A DNA stretch of 64,000 bases from CAIYZT01 sp031385445 (GTDB taxonomy: Bacteria; Pseudomonadota; Alphaproteobacteria; Rhodobacterales; Rhodobacteraceae), in assembly GCA_031385445.1 (NCBI GenBank), contig JANNBM010000062.1:66890-130889 (forward strand), written 5' to 3'. The position numbers and the translations under genes were made by a program. The notes under the pieces were generated by a model. The model was not told the DNA's origin and did not search any database. It saw nothing but the letters and a program-made list of their open reading frames with translations. This document shows positions 1 through 9,304 of this stretch, one piece after another (within the stretch, counting starts at the first letter, position 1; each line of letters starts with the position of its first letter).

Positions 1-161
1 CCGGTCTGAAAGCTCATGTAGAGCGACCACAGGATCGGATAGGCCATGAAAATGCCCAAAAGCGTCAGGGCAGGGGCGACAAAGGCCCATCCCGTCAGGT
101 TAAAGCGCCTCTCGCTGGCCGTGGTGGCGGGGCCCGGTTTTGCGTCTGCGGTGCTGGCCAT
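1..161 (-). CDS. Sugar ABC transporter permease, N-terminal fragment (cut by window edge)
   Basis: Reading leftward from an ATG at 161 gives about 53 residues: a polar start followed by the first membrane segment (residues about 19-40, with GWAFVAPALTLLGIFM) and the YPILWSLYMSF stretch. This is typical of MalF/UgpA-type permeases of carbohydrate ABC transporters, which form the inner-membrane channel with a second permease. A Shine-Dalgarno AGGAG lies just upstream. It is downstream of, and in the same direction as, the solute-binding protein at 306-1577, so it belongs to that uptake operon. The C-terminus, second permease and ATPase lie outside the window. Confidence 0.85.
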   Translation of the reverse strand, partial: MASTADAKPGPATTASERRFNLTGWAFVAPALTLLGIFMAYPILWSLYMSFQT

Positions 162-254
162 GCGCGCTCCTGATGTGCGGGGGGGTGATCTGTCAGACCA
201 AAAGCGCCCCAATGCCAAAACCGGCCATGGACCTGCCTTCGCCTTGTGCGGCTT

Positions 255-286
255 GGGGCCCCGACTGCACGCGCAAGCGGGGCCCC
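255..286 (-). terminator. GC-rich stem-loop between binding-protein and permease genes
   Basis: A perfect 9-bp inverted repeat (GGGGCCCCG at 255-263, CGGGGCCCC at 278-286) with a 14-base loop lies 20 bases after the binding-protein stop. No clear U-tract follows. It is more likely an mRNA-stabilising or attenuating hairpin, which would keep binding-protein transcripts above permease transcripts, than a full terminator. Confidence 0.6.
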
Positions 287-305
287 GGTCTTTGATCGGC
301 AGCGG

Positions 306-1577
306 TTACTGGATCTGCTGCGCGACTTGTGCATCGATGGCGGCAATCGCCTCATCAATGTCGCCGCCTGCAACCAGCGCCGGGATCTGCGCAACGATGG
401 CCGCATCGACCTCGTTGGTGAAGATGCCATAGTTCACGCCCGGGATGGCTGCTTGCCATTCCGAGAAGTTCGCCCAAACGGCCTGACCGCCGAAATAGTC
501 ATCAGCGGCAGAGTAAGCAGCGCCTTCGCGTGCGGGCAGATAGGCGCCAAATGCGCCCTGACCGACCAGAATCGATTGGTAGAAGTCAGAGTCGCCCGCC
601 CAGATCGTCTTCATGAAGTTGATCGCGGCATCCTTTGCAGGGGCCGATGACAACACATACCACGACGATCCGCCAAGGTTGGAGGCATGGCCCGCACCCT
701 CGATGTTCGACAGTTTTGGCAAGGGCGCGACGCCCCATTTGCCGGACATGTTATTGCCCTTGATGCCGCCGGTCATCCACACGCCGGTGTAAACCCCGGC
801 CACGTCGCCGTTGTTGAACGCACCGGTATAATCGCCCCAGCCCGACACGGCCTTATACAGGTCAGCCGTCTGCAGCATCTTCACCCAGGTTTCCAAGGAC
901 GCCTTGAACACCGGGTTGCCAGCGATGTTGGCACTGCCGTCATCGTTGAAATACCACGAACCGGCCGATTGCAGCATCATGCGCATCGTGCCTGCATCCG
1001 CCTGGTCCATCGAGAACATCGGCTTGCCGGTCTTGGCTTTGACGGCCAAACCAATGTCTATCATCTGCTCCCAGGTGATATCGGCCAGAGATGCCGCATC
1101 ATAGCCCGCTTCGGCCAGAAGGTCGCTGCGATAGAACAGACCGGTCACGCCCGAATCGAAGGGCAGCGAATAGGTCTGGCCGTCAACCGTTGCCAGCGAC
1201 ACCTTGTAGGCGGCGAACTGGCTGTAATCGATCTTGTCGGTCATCGGCTCGAACGCGCCGGGGAAGGACAAAAGGTACTTTTGAGCGCCGTAGTCTTCGA
1301 TCAGAACGATGTCTGGCAAACCCTCGGTGGTGCCAGATGCAAGCTGAGTCTGCAGTTTGGTTTCAAGATCGCCCTTGGCAAAATCAACCACAGTCACCGT
1401 ATCGCCGGGGTTGGCAGCGGTGTAGCGGGCAATGGCGTCATTCATCGCAGCGCCGTTGAATTCGGGCGCCCAGCACCAGACGGTGACGTCAGCCGCAAAA
1501 GCCGATGTCATCGCCAGCAGGCTAACGCCAGCGGCCAATCCAGCGATATTCCGCAAACGCGGAGCATTGATTCGCAT
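306..1577 (-). CDS. Sugar ABC transporter substrate-binding protein
   Basis: A 423-residue periplasmic binding protein of the carbohydrate uptake transporter-1 class. The start at 1577 is set by a strong GGAGG 7 bases upstream and by a classical signal peptide (MRINAPRLRN, then a hydrophobic core ending SAFAAD near residue 27). The body has the usual VTVWCWAPEFNG opening strand, a DIVLIEDYG region and an FDSGVTGLFYRSDLL hinge. It delivers an unknown sugar to the permease downstream at 1-161. The LacI regulator upstream (1705-2757) and xylulokinase suggest a pentose or pentoside substrate, which is inference. The 127-bp upstream gap (1578-1704) is AT-rich compared with its surroundings and presumably holds the promoter and LacI operator. 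Confidence 0.9.
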   Translation of the reverse strand: MRINAPRLRNIAGLAAGVSLLAMTSAFAADVTVWCWAPEFNGAAMNDAIARYTAANPGDTVTVVDFAKGDLETKLQTQLASGTTEGLPDIVLIEDYGAQKYLLSFPGAFEPMTDKIDYSQFAAYKVSLATVDGQTYSLPFDSGVTGLFYRSDLLAEAGYDAASLADITWEQMIDIGLAVKAKTGKPMFSMDQADAGTMRMMLQSAGSWYFNDDGSANIAGNPVFKASLETWVKMLQTADLYKAVSGWGDYTGAFNNGDVAGVYTGVWMTGGIKGNNMSGKWGVAPLPKLSNIEGAGHASNLGGSSWYVLSSAPAKDAAINFMKTIWAGDSDFYQSILVGQGAFGAYLPAREGAAYSAADDYFGGQAVWANFSEWQAAIPGVNYGIFTNEVDAAIVAQIPALVAGGDIDEAIAAIDAQVAQQIQ

Positions 1578-1704
1578 GTTTTCCTCCCATGTCGAAGGCA
1601 CGGCCTCTGCCGACCCTAAGGCGAGGTTAGCGAAGGAAATCTGGTCCGGCAACAAGTTTAGTAAAAATAGTTTTCCGCACCAGACGTCTATAAATATCAA
1701 TAAC

Positions 1705-2757
1705 TTATGTCTTTTGCACACAGGTGCTTCCGCGCCAGACGACCTTGCTTTCGACCACAACTTTCTTGGCAAAGTCGCGTCCTTTCATCCGCTCGACCAG
1801 CATATCGACGGTATTTTCGCCAATTTCTTCGGCGGGAAGGTGAACGGTGGTCAAAGGGGGAATCATGAAGCGGGCGGCAGAGATGTCGTTGAAACTGGCC
1901 ACACTGATATCGGCAGGAATGGACAACCCCAGCTTGTGAATGGCGCGGTAGGCCCCGACGGCCATGTTGTCATTGGCCGTCACCAGAACATCTGGCCGCA
2001 CAGGGTTTTGCAGCATTTGCAGGGTCAGATCATAGCCGCTTTCGGCGGTATTGAACCCCATAAGGCTCATCTGATCGGTCGTTCTGCCCTTGGCGCGCAT
2101 CCACGCCTCATAGGCCAGAAACCGCTTTTCCGGGCGCACGATGTCGCCGCGCGACAGCTTGTCGGTCCAGCCGATAAAGCCGATCCGGGCGTATCCCAAG
2201 GCCGCGAGCGCATCCAAAAGCGAGGTGGTGGCCGCCTCATAATCATTGACCACGAAATCCACGCCTTCTTGGGTGGGGCGATAATCAGCATAAACGATGT
2301 TGCGGGCATGGGTGGACAGCCAGATCTCTTCTTCGGCCGAATGCCAGCCGATGACGATCACCCCCGACGCCCCGCGCAGCACCTTGGCGTCGGGGAAATC
2401 TTCGGTCTGATAGACCTTGGTATACTCGATCTGCAGCGCCGCGCAGCGCCGTTCAATCCCAAGCCGCAGGGCGACATAATAGGGATCGGAAAGCTCTTGT
2501 TCGGGCCGCAGAAAATGCACCAGCGCGATTTTCGGCGCGGCCATGCGGCCGGTTTGTTTGCGCTGCCTTGGCGAGGCATAGCTCATCGCTTCGGCGGTTT
2601 CGATGATGGCTTGGCGCGTCTGGTCGCTGACCGCCAGCGTCCAGTCAAAGTTCAAAACCCGCGAGACGGCAGCAGGCGAAACCCCGACAGCGACGGCGAT
2701 GTCTTTCAACGTCACGGCCGCGCGGGGAAGCTTTGTCAGGGGCAACAGCTTTTGCAT
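1705..2757 (-). CDS. LacI/GalR-family transcriptional regulator
   Basis: The N-terminal helix-turn-helix (VTLKDIAVAVGVSPAAVSRVLN, about residues 15-36 from the start chosen here) is followed by a periplasmic-binding-protein-like sensor domain ending VVESKVVWRGST. From the ATG at 2757 it is 350 residues, normal for the family. An in-frame ATG at 2841 would add 28 residues of no family resemblance, and neither start has a good ribosome site. It lies between the sugar ABC transporter genes and the divergent xylB, so it most likely represses both in the absence of a sugar effector. No crisp LacI operator palindrome was found in 2842-2934. Confidence 0.88.
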   Translation of the reverse strand: MQKLLPLTKLPRAAVTLKDIAVAVGVSPAAVSRVLNFDWTLAVSDQTRQAIIETAEAMSYASPRQRKQTGRMAAPKIALVHFLRPEQELSDPYYVALRLGIERRCAALQIEYTKVYQTEDFPDAKVLRGASGVIVIGWHSAEEEIWLSTHARNIVYADYRPTQEGVDFVVNDYEAATTSLLDALAALGYARIGFIGWTDKLSRGDIVRPEKRFLAYEAWMRAKGRTTDQMSLMGFNTAESGYDLTLQMLQNPVRPDVLVTANDNMAVGAYRAIHKLGLSIPADISVASFNDISAARFMIPPLTTVHLPAEEIGENTVDMLVERMKGRDFAKKVVVESKVVWRGSTCVQKT

Positions 2758-2934
2758 CGGATTGGGATTGCATACGGCTTGCACAAAAGCAACCGTGCCG
2801 GACGCGGCGGGCTGGTGCGCGGGCGCACGGATCAATTGCATGGTTGCATCGGGCTGAAAGCTGGGTGATCAAACAGGCTGCACAGGGGGCAAAGCGGCGG
2901 GCGTTGTTGCGCGCGGCAAACGAGGGAGCGTCGG

Positions 2935-4380
2935 ATGTTCATCGGTTTGGATCTTGGAACCTCGGGGCTGAAGGGCATCCTGATCAACGATGCCCAGAAG
3001 GTGCTGGCCGAGGCCAGCGCGCCATTGACCGTCTCGCGCCCGGCGGATGGGTGGAGCGAGCAGGCCCCCGCCGACTGGATCGCCGCCGCCGAGGCGGTTA
3101 TGGCCGAATTGTCGCGGCACGCCTTGGGAAAGGTGCGCGGCATTGGCCTGTCCGGTCACATGCACGGCGCGACCTTGCTGGACAGCGCCGATCAGGTGCT
3201 GCGCCCTTGCATTTTGTGGAACGACACAAGGTCCTTTGCCGAGGCCGCCACAATGGACGCCGATCCGCAATTTCGCGCGGTGTCAGGTAATATCGTGTTC
3301 CCCGGCTTTACCGCGCCAAAGCTGGCTTGGGTGCGTGCGCATGAGCCTGAAATCTGGGACCGTATCGCCAAGATATTGCTGCCAAAGGATTATCTGCGCC
3401 TTTGGTTAACGGGAGAGCATGTGGCCGAGATGTCGGATGCGGCGGGCACAAGTTGGCTCGATACCGGCGCGCGCGATTGGTCGGAGGCGCTTTTGGCGGC
3501 CACGGGGCTCAGCCGGTCGCAGATGCCGCGTCTGGTGGAGGGGGCAGCGGTTTCGGGGCAGGTCCGCGCCGATCTGGCGCTTCGTTGGGGCCTTGGTGCG
3601 GGCGTTGTGGTGGCGGGCGGCGGCGGCGACAATGCCGCCTCGGGCGTGGGCGTGGGCGTGGTCAGGGCGGGCGATGCCTTTGTCAGTCTTGGCACCTCGG
3701 GCGTGCTTTTCGCGGCCAATGACGGGTATCAGCCCGATCCCGCGACCGCCGTGCACACCTTTTGCCACGCGCTGCCGGGCACTTGGCACCAGATGGGGGT
3801 GATTTTGGCCGCGACAGACGCGCTGAACTGGTATGGCCGCTTTGTCGGGCAGGATGCCGCCAGCTTGACCGGATCGCTTGGCCCCCTCGCAGCGCCCGGC
3901 AAGACGCTGTTCCTGCCCTATCTTGGCGGAGAGCGCACGCCGCTGAACTCTGCCTCGGTGCGGGGTGGGTTTTTGGGGTTGGAGCATGCGACGGACCGCG
4001 ATGCGGGCACACGCGCGGTGCTGGAAGGCGTGACCTTTGCCATCCGAGATTGCCGTGATGCGCTGGCCGCGACCGGAACGCGGATCAATCGGCTGCTGGC
4101 GGTCGGGGGCGGCTCGCGGTCGCAGTATTGGCTGCAAGCGATTGCGACGGCGCTGAACGTGCCGGTCGATCTGCCGGTGGCGGGTGATTTTGGCGGCGCG
4201 TTCGGTGCCGCGCGTTTGGCGATCATGGCGGCAACGGGGGCGGGGGCCGAAGTCGCGTCGCGGCCGACAATTGCGCAAGTGATTGAGCCTGTCGCCGCCC
4301 TGACGGACGCTTTTGATGCCGCGCATCATCGGTTCAGCATTGGCCAAAGCGCTATTATGGCCAAGGGGTTAACCGTTTAG
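2935..4380 (+). CDS. xylB: Xylulokinase
   Basis: A 481-residue FGGY-family kinase that phosphorylates D-xylulose to xylulose 5-phosphate in the cytoplasm. The sequence shows the GLDLGTSGLKG phosphate-1 motif at residues 4-14, GLSGHMHGA and ILWNDTR in the substrate domain, and LLAVGGGSRSQYWLQ near residue 388 in the nucleotide-binding domain. Length is normal. It is divergent from the LacI regulator, with a 177-bp gap to the regulator start chosen here. Its last 12 bases overlap the 3' end of the convergent LysR gene. I see no xylA in the window, so the source of xylulose may be xylitol or arabitol oxidation or a xylose isomerase elsewhere. Confidence 0.93.
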   Translation: MFIGLDLGTSGLKGILINDAQKVLAEASAPLTVSRPADGWSEQAPADWIAAAEAVMAELSRHALGKVRGIGLSGHMHGATLLDSADQVLRPCILWNDTRSFAEAATMDADPQFRAVSGNIVFPGFTAPKLAWVRAHEPEIWDRIAKILLPKDYLRLWLTGEHVAEMSDAAGTSWLDTGARDWSEALLAATGLSRSQMPRLVEGAAVSGQVRADLALRWGLGAGVVVAGGGGDNAASGVGVGVVRAGDAFVSLGTSGVLFAANDGYQPDPATAVHTFCHALPGTWHQMGVILAATDALNWYGRFVGQDAASLTGSLGPLAAPGKTLFLPYLGGERTPLNSASVRGGFLGLEHATDRDAGTRAVLEGVTFAIRDCRDALAATGTRINRLLAVGGGSRSQYWLQAIATALNVPVDLPVAGDFGGAFGAARLAIMAATGAGAEVASRPTIAQVIEPVAALTDAFDAAHHRFSIGQSAIMAKGLTV

Positions 4381-5322
4381 CGCCCTGTGCTGCGTCAAGA
4401 CCAGATCAATCAGGTTTTGCGCCGCCGGGGGCAGCGAAGCCCCGCGGCGCAGGATCACCCCATAAGGTGCAACTTCGATCCCCAAAGGGCAATCGAGCAC
4501 GCGGTAAGGCGCATCTGCGGCCCCGGCAAACTGCTGGGCAACCGCGCGGGCAAGGGGGGCGATGCTGTCGGTTTGTTGGATCAAGGCCAGCGTCAGCAAA
4601 AACGACGCGGTCGCCAGCTGCTGACGCGGCGCGCCCATGCCCAAAACAGCCAGCCGTGCCAGAACCGCCCCCGAAAGCGGCGCGTTTGCGGCCGGCATGA
4701 CCCAGTCAAAATTCATCACCTCGGCCGGATCGACGCCGGGCCTTCCGGCCAGCGGATGCCCGGCGCGCACGACCAGCGAAATCGGCTCCACGCCGAGGGC
4801 GGTCATGGTCAGATCGGCCTGCGCAAAAGCCGCTGGAATGCGGCCCAGAACGAAGTCGAGCTGCCCCGCGACAAGCTGGCTGCACAGGATATCCGAGGTG
4901 GCGACGGTGACATCGGCCCTGATTTTCGGCAGGGTCAACCGCGCAAGGCGCAGGGCGGGCAGCACAAGTTCCAACGCCGGGGCGGTGACCGCGCCGATGC
5001 GCACCTCGCCGCTGCCGCCCTCGCCAACCTCGGCCATCTCGCGCGCTGCGTCGCGCATTTCCAGCAAAACCCGCTCTGCCCGCCGCGCCATAACCTGCCC
5101 CTGCGCCGTCAGCGCGATGCCCCGGCCCGTGCGGACATGCATCGGCGCCTGCGCAATTTGCTCTACCTCGGCCAACAAACGAGAGGCGGCAGGCTGCGTG
5201 ATCCCAAGCCTTGCGGCGGCAAGGCCAAGCTGGCTGTTCTCGTTCAATGCGGCCAGAAGCCGCAGATGACTTAGCTTCAGGCCGCGTTGCAACAGGTCTT
5301 CGGATTTGGTGGGTAACGACAT
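4369..5322 (-). CDS. LysR-family regulator, GbpR-like
   Basis: A 317-residue LysR protein with an N-terminal winged HTH (SHLRLLAALNENSQLGLAAARLGITQPAASR, split across residues about 18-48) and a C-terminal effector domain. The opening LKLSHLRLLAAL and the gene setting resemble GbpR-type regulators of sugar-binding-protein and sugar-oxidation genes in Agrobacterium and Azospirillum (known for the family, not proven here). It is transcribed divergently from the AraD1-dehydratase-dehydrogenase operon starting about 100 bp away, which it probably controls. The 3' end overlaps xylB. Confidence 0.88.
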   Translation of the reverse strand: MSLPTKSEDLLQRGLKLSHLRLLAALNENSQLGLAAARLGITQPAASRLLAEVEQIAQAPMHVRTGRGIALTAQGQVMARRAERVLLEMRDAAREMAEVGEGGSGEVRIGAVTAPALELVLPALRLARLTLPKIRADVTVATSDILCSQLVAGQLDFVLGRIPAAFAQADLTMTALGVEPISLVVRAGHPLAGRPGVDPAEVMNFDWVMPAANAPLSGAVLARLAVLGMGAPRQQLATASFLLTLALIQQTDSIAPLARAVAQQFAGAADAPYRVLDCPLGIEVAPYGVILRRGASLPPAAQNLIDLVLTQHRALNG

Positions 5323-5418
5323 ATCAATTCCGGTATGAATTTATTCTTGCTTATGATTTGACGGAAATGAATGGAAGACGCAAACTTTGCATTGAAACTG
5401 ATGGAAACAAGGGTGCGG

Positions 5419-6411
5419 ATGTTCCTTTCCCAAATCCTGGACGGCGCCGGAAAGACGGCCGTTGTGGCGCGGAGCGGCTTTGAAGCGGCGATCGTTCGCG
5501 GAGCCGCGTCCACCTATGCCTTGGCGCAAGAGGCAATTGCCAAGGGGCGCCCGCTTGCTGCCGTGATCGCCGAACATGGGCTGGGCGACGCGGTGAACCT
5601 GCCGGCCCTGCTTGATGCGGGCAAGGTAGCGCTGCCCATAACCCATCGTGATCCCGCGCATCTGCTGATCACCGGCACCGGGCTGACGCATCTTGGCTCT
5701 GCCGCCGCGCGCGATGCGATGCACACCAAACTGACGGGCGAGGCGGCGCTGAGCGATTCGATGCGCATGTTCAGGAGGGGGCTTGATGGTGGGCGGCCTG
5801 AAAAGGGCGCTGTGGGCGTGCAGCCGGAATGGTTTTACAAAGGCAACGGCCACACCGCCGTCGCCCCCGGTCAGCCCCTGACCGCGCCCGGTTTTGCCGA
5901 AGACGGCGGCGAAGAGCCGGAGGTGGCCGGCATCTATCTGATCGGGCCAGACGGCACGCCGTACCGTGTCGGCTGGTCGCTGGCCAACGAGTTTTCCGAT
6001 CATGTGACCGAGCGGGTAAACTATCTGTTTCTGGCCCATTCCAAGCTGCGCGAAGCCGCCTTTGGCCCTGAGATTTTGGTCGGCGATCTGCCCGCCGATC
6101 TGCGCGGCACCTCGAAAATCTGGCGCGGCGGCGCGGTTTTGTGGGAAAAGCCCTTCTTGTCGGGCGAGGCGAATATGTCTCACAGCTATGCCAACCTCGA
6201 ACATCACCATTTCAAATATGATCTGTTCCGGCAGCCGGGCGATGTGCATGTGCATATGTTTGGCACCGCCACCTTGTCGTTTGCGGATGGGATAAAACCC
6301 CAATCTGGTGATATCTTCGAAATTGCGGCCCCGGATTTGGGCCTGCCACTGAAAAATCCGCTCGCCTTTGCCCCCCGCCAAACCGGCGCCACCACAACCC
6401 GTTCTTTATGA
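5419..6411 (+). CDS. AraD1-family (FAH-fold) 2-keto-3-deoxy-sugar-acid dehydratase
   Basis: About 330 residues of the fumarylacetoacetate-hydrolase superfamily, in the subgroup called AraD1 or GguC. That subgroup is linked to L-arabinose oxidation, probably dehydrating 2-keto-3-deoxy-L-arabonate. Visible signatures include TGTGLTHLGSA, QPEWFYKGNG and the metal-site stretch EPEVAGIYLIG near residue 165. I placed the start at 5419 (MFLSQILDG), where family members begin, with AAGGG just upstream. In-frame ATGs at 5371 and 5401 would add 16 or 6 residues. It heads a tight operon with the dehydratase (stop 8 bases before the next ATG) and the dehydrogenase. Confidence 0.82.
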   Translation: MFLSQILDGAGKTAVVARSGFEAAIVRGAASTYALAQEAIAKGRPLAAVIAEHGLGDAVNLPALLDAGKVALPITHRDPAHLLITGTGLTHLGSAAARDAMHTKLTGEAALSDSMRMFRRGLDGGRPEKGAVGVQPEWFYKGNGHTAVAPGQPLTAPGFAEDGGEEPEVAGIYLIGPDGTPYRVGWSLANEFSDHVTERVNYLFLAHSKLREAAFGPEILVGDLPADLRGTSKIWRGGAVLWEKPFLSGEANMSHSYANLEHHHFKYDLFRQPGDVHVHMFGTATLSFADGIKPQSGDIFEIAAPDLGLPLKNPLAFAPRQTGATTTRSL

Positions 6412-6419
6412 GGCACCCC

Positions 6420-8162
6420 ATGACCTTCAAGCCCGCCGCCTGGCCCCGCAAACTGCGCTCGCAAACCTGGTTTGGCGGCACGGAAAAGGACAACATCTAT
6501 TACCGCGGCTGGATGAAAAATCAGGGCTTTCCGCCGGATTTGTTCGATGGCCGCCCGGTGATCGGTATCTTGAACACATGGTCCGAACTGACGCCCTGCA
6601 ACGCGCATCTGAACGATCTGGCGCAGCGGGTGAAGCACGGGATTTACGAGGCGGGCGGCTTTCCGGTCGAAGTTCCGGTGTTTTCCACTTCTGAATCCGC
6701 CTTTCGCCCTACCGCGATGATGTTCCGCAATCTGGCCGCGATGGCCGTCGAGGAACAAATGCGCGGCCAGCCGATGGACGGCTGCGTGCTGCTGGTGGGC
6801 TGCGACAAGACCACGCCGTCGCTTCTGATGGCGGCCGCATCGACCGACATTCCATCCATCGTGGTGACGGGCGGGCCGATGCTGAACGGCTATTACAAGA
6901 ACGAACGTGTCGGATCGGGCACGCATCTGTGGAAGTTTTCCGAAGCGGTGAAGGCGGGCACGATGAGCAAGGAAGAGTTTGTCGATGCCGAGGCGTCGAT
7001 GAGCCGCTCTCCGGGGTCGTGCAACACCATGGGCACGGCCAGCACGATGGCCAGCATGGCCGAAGCGCTTGGGATGGCGCTGTCGGGCAATGCCGCCATT
7101 CCGGCAGTGGACAGCCGCCGCCGGGTGATGGCGCAGCTGACCGGGCGGCGCATCGTGCAGATGGTCAAGGATGATCTGAAGCCTTCGGACGTTTTGAAAA
7201 AGGAGGCGTTTGAAAACGCCATCCGAACCAATGCCGCCATTGGCGGATCGACCAATGCGGTGATCCACCTGCTCGCCATCGCGGGCCGCGTCGGTATTGA
7301 CCTGACCTTGGACGATTGGGACCGCTGCGGGCGCGATGTGCCCACGATCGTCAACCTGATGCCATCGGGCAAATACCTGATGGAAGAGTTTTTCTATGCC
7401 GGCGGTCTGCCGGTGGTGATCAAACGTCTGGGCGAAGCGGGGCTTTTGAACAAAGACGCGCTGACCGTTTCGGGGGAGACGGCTTGGGAGCAGGTCAAGG
7501 ACGTGGTCAACCATAACCCCGACGTGATCCTGCCGACCGACAAGGCGCTGACCCAATCGGGCGGCGTGGTGGTGCTGCGCGGCAATCTGGTGCCCAAGGG
7601 CGCGGTGTTGAAACCCTCGGCCGCCACACCGGCGCTGATGCAGCACCGAGGCCGCGCGGTGGTGTTTGAAGACATCGACGACTATAAGGCCAAGATCAAC
7701 GACGAGGCTTTGGACATTGACGAAACCTGCGTCATGGTGCTGAAAAACTGCGGGCCAAGGGGCTATCCGGGCATGGCAGAGGTCGGCAACATGGGCCTGC
7801 CGCCCAAGATTCTGCGCAAGGGGATCACCGATATGGTGCGTATTTCGGACGCGCGGATGTCAGGCACGGCGTTTGGCACGGTGTGCCTGCACGGCTCGCC
7901 CGAGGCGGCGGTCGGCGGGCCGCTCGCCGTGGTGCAAAACGGCGATATGATCGAGCTGGACGTGAAGAACCGCCGCCTGCACCTCGACATCTCAGATGCA
8001 GATCTCGCGGCGCGTCTTGCCGCATGGAAACCGCGCGAGGGCGGGCCGGATGGCGGCTATGCCTGGCTGCATCAGCAGCATGTGCAGGGGGCTGATACCG
8101 GCGCCGACCTTGATTTCCTCAAAGGCTGCCGGGGCAATCCGGTGGGCAAGGACAGCCATTGA
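6420..8162 (+). CDS. IlvD/Edd-family sugar-acid dehydratase (L-arabonate/D-galactonate type)
   Basis: A 580-residue iron-sulfur dehydratase that removes water from an aldonic acid to give the 2-keto-3-deoxy acid. Three expected cluster or active-site cysteines are visible: TPCNAHLND (C60), GCDKTTPS (C128) and SPGSCNTMG (C201). The length fits L-arabonate and related sugar-acid dehydratases better than the longer YjhG/YagF xylonate enzymes. The start at 6420 has GAGG 6 bases upstream; an ATG at 6408 overlaps the previous stop but lacks a site. The operon partners upstream (AraD1) and downstream (sugar dehydrogenase) support a non-phosphorylative pentose/hexose route. Substrate is inferred. It is distinct from the true ilvD at 16061. 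Confidence 0.88.
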   Translation: MTFKPAAWPRKLRSQTWFGGTEKDNIYYRGWMKNQGFPPDLFDGRPVIGILNTWSELTPCNAHLNDLAQRVKHGIYEAGGFPVEVPVFSTSESAFRPTAMMFRNLAAMAVEEQMRGQPMDGCVLLVGCDKTTPSLLMAAASTDIPSIVVTGGPMLNGYYKNERVGSGTHLWKFSEAVKAGTMSKEEFVDAEASMSRSPGSCNTMGTASTMASMAEALGMALSGNAAIPAVDSRRRVMAQLTGRRIVQMVKDDLKPSDVLKKEAFENAIRTNAAIGGSTNAVIHLLAIAGRVGIDLTLDDWDRCGRDVPTIVNLMPSGKYLMEEFFYAGGLPVVIKRLGEAGLLNKDALTVSGETAWEQVKDVVNHNPDVILPTDKALTQSGGVVVLRGNLVPKGAVLKPSAATPALMQHRGRAVVFEDIDDYKAKINDEALDIDETCVMVLKNCGPRGYPGMAEVGNMGLPPKILRKGITDMVRISDARMSGTAFGTVCLHGSPEAAVGGPLAVVQNGDMIELDVKNRRLHLDISDADLAARLAAWKPREGGPDGGYAWLHQQHVQGADTGADLDFLKGCRGNPVGKDSH

Positions 8163-9073
8163 TGAAGATCGCACTTGTGGGCATCGGCAAGATCGCGCTG
8201 GATCAGCATGTGCCGGCGATTGCGGTCAGCCCCGATTGGGAGTTGGCCGCAACCGTCTCGCGCAAGGGATCGGTGCCGGGCGTTGAAAGCCACAGCGATT
8301 TCAACGCCTTCCTGGCCGCGCGCCCCGATATCCCGGTGGTCTCGCTCTGCATGCCGCCGGTGCCGCGCTATGCCTTCGCCGAGGCGGCGCTTATGGCGGG
8401 CCGTCATGTCATGCTGGAAAAACCGCCCGGCGCGACCCTCGCCGAGGTGCACGCCCTCGCCGCCCTTGCCGCCGAACGCGGCCTGACGCTGTATACCACC
8501 TGGCACAGCCGGATGGCGCAGGCCGTCGCCCCCGCCAAGGCTTGGCTGGCGGATAAAACCGTGACCTCCGCCCATGTCACCTGGCGCGAAGATGTGCGCA
8601 AATGGCATCCGGGGCAGGATTGGGTGTTCGAACCCGGCGGCATGGGCGTTTTCGATCCCGGCATCAACGCCCTGTCGATCCTGACCGCGATTTTGCCCAA
8701 ACCGGTGCATCTGACGGCTGCAACGCTGAGCTTCCCGGAAAACTGCCAGACCCCGATTGCCGCCGAATTGACCTTCAGCGGCTCTGTCAGCGCCGATTTT
8801 GACTGGCGCCAGACCGGCCCGCAAACCTGGGATATCCGGGTGGACACGGGGCAGGGCCGCCTTGATCTGCGGATGGGCGGCAATGTTCTGGAACTGAACG
8901 GCACCGCGATGGCGGGCGCGCTATCCATCATCGGCGAATACCCCGCGCTTTACGCCCAAATGGCCGCCCTTGTTGCGGCGGGCCGCGCCGAGGTTGACCT
9001 CGCCCCGATGATCCATGTCGCGGACGCCCTGACGCTGGGCCGCCGCCGGATAACCGAAGCCTTCCACTTCTGA
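8162..9073 (+). CDS. GFO/IDH/MocA-family sugar 1-dehydrogenase (L-arabinose/D-galactose type)
   Basis: A 303-residue NAD(P)-dependent oxidoreductase. It has the Rossmann GIGKIAL at residues 6-12 and the EKPPG motif, whose lysine is catalytic in this family, near residue 86. The WHSRMAQAVAPAK stretch and overall length match L-arabinose/D-galactose 1-dehydrogenases that make the lactone feeding aldonate dehydratases. The ATG overlaps the dehydratase stop (A of TGA), indicating translational coupling. A TTG one codon earlier is less likely. The lactonase and the terminal 2-ketoglutarate-semialdehyde dehydrogenase of the pathway are not in view. Confidence 0.87.
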   Translation: MKIALVGIGKIALDQHVPAIAVSPDWELAATVSRKGSVPGVESHSDFNAFLAARPDIPVVSLCMPPVPRYAFAEAALMAGRHVMLEKPPGATLAEVHALAALAAERGLTLYTTWHSRMAQAVAPAKAWLADKTVTSAHVTWREDVRKWHPGQDWVFEPGGMGVFDPGINALSILTAILPKPVHLTAATLSFPENCQTPIAAELTFSGSVSADFDWRQTGPQTWDIRVDTGQGRLDLRMGGNVLELNGTAMAGALSIIGEYPALYAQMAALVAAGRAEVDLAPMIHVADALTLGRRRITEAFHF

Positions 9074-9074
9074 T

Positions 9075-9125
9075 TTCATCTGTCCAAAACTATCCCACGG
9101 GGGTTTGGGGGTGTGAAACCCCCAA
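9075..9125 (+). repeat. Gene-3'-end element, copy 1 (motif plus hairpin)
   Basis: TTCATCTGTCC begins 2 bases after the dehydrogenase stop and is followed by AAAACTATCCC. A perfect 8-bp stem comes next (GGGGGTTT at 9099-9106, AAACCCCC at 9116-9123). It is the same element as at 20.7, 26.5, 38.7, 59.5 and 63.0 kb and probably acts at transcript 3' ends. Confidence 0.75.
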
Positions 9126-9304
9126 GCTTTCCGCCTGCCAAAGCGCCCATCGATGCCGAACGGACACCGCAGGGTGGCAGGCCACCCAACCGGCTTTTCC
9201 CGCCGCTTTGTAAGAATTGTCTGCCGCGCTGATGCCTGCGGACCGGGCTGATTGACGGGCGAGCAGCGAAAGGGCAGGCTTGCCGCAAACAACGGAGCCC
9301 GACG

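Noticed and set aside
1578..1772. N-terminal extension of the sugar-binding protein
   Set aside because: The extra 65 residues lack a signal peptide, and the ATG at 1577 has a perfect ribosome site and signal sequence.
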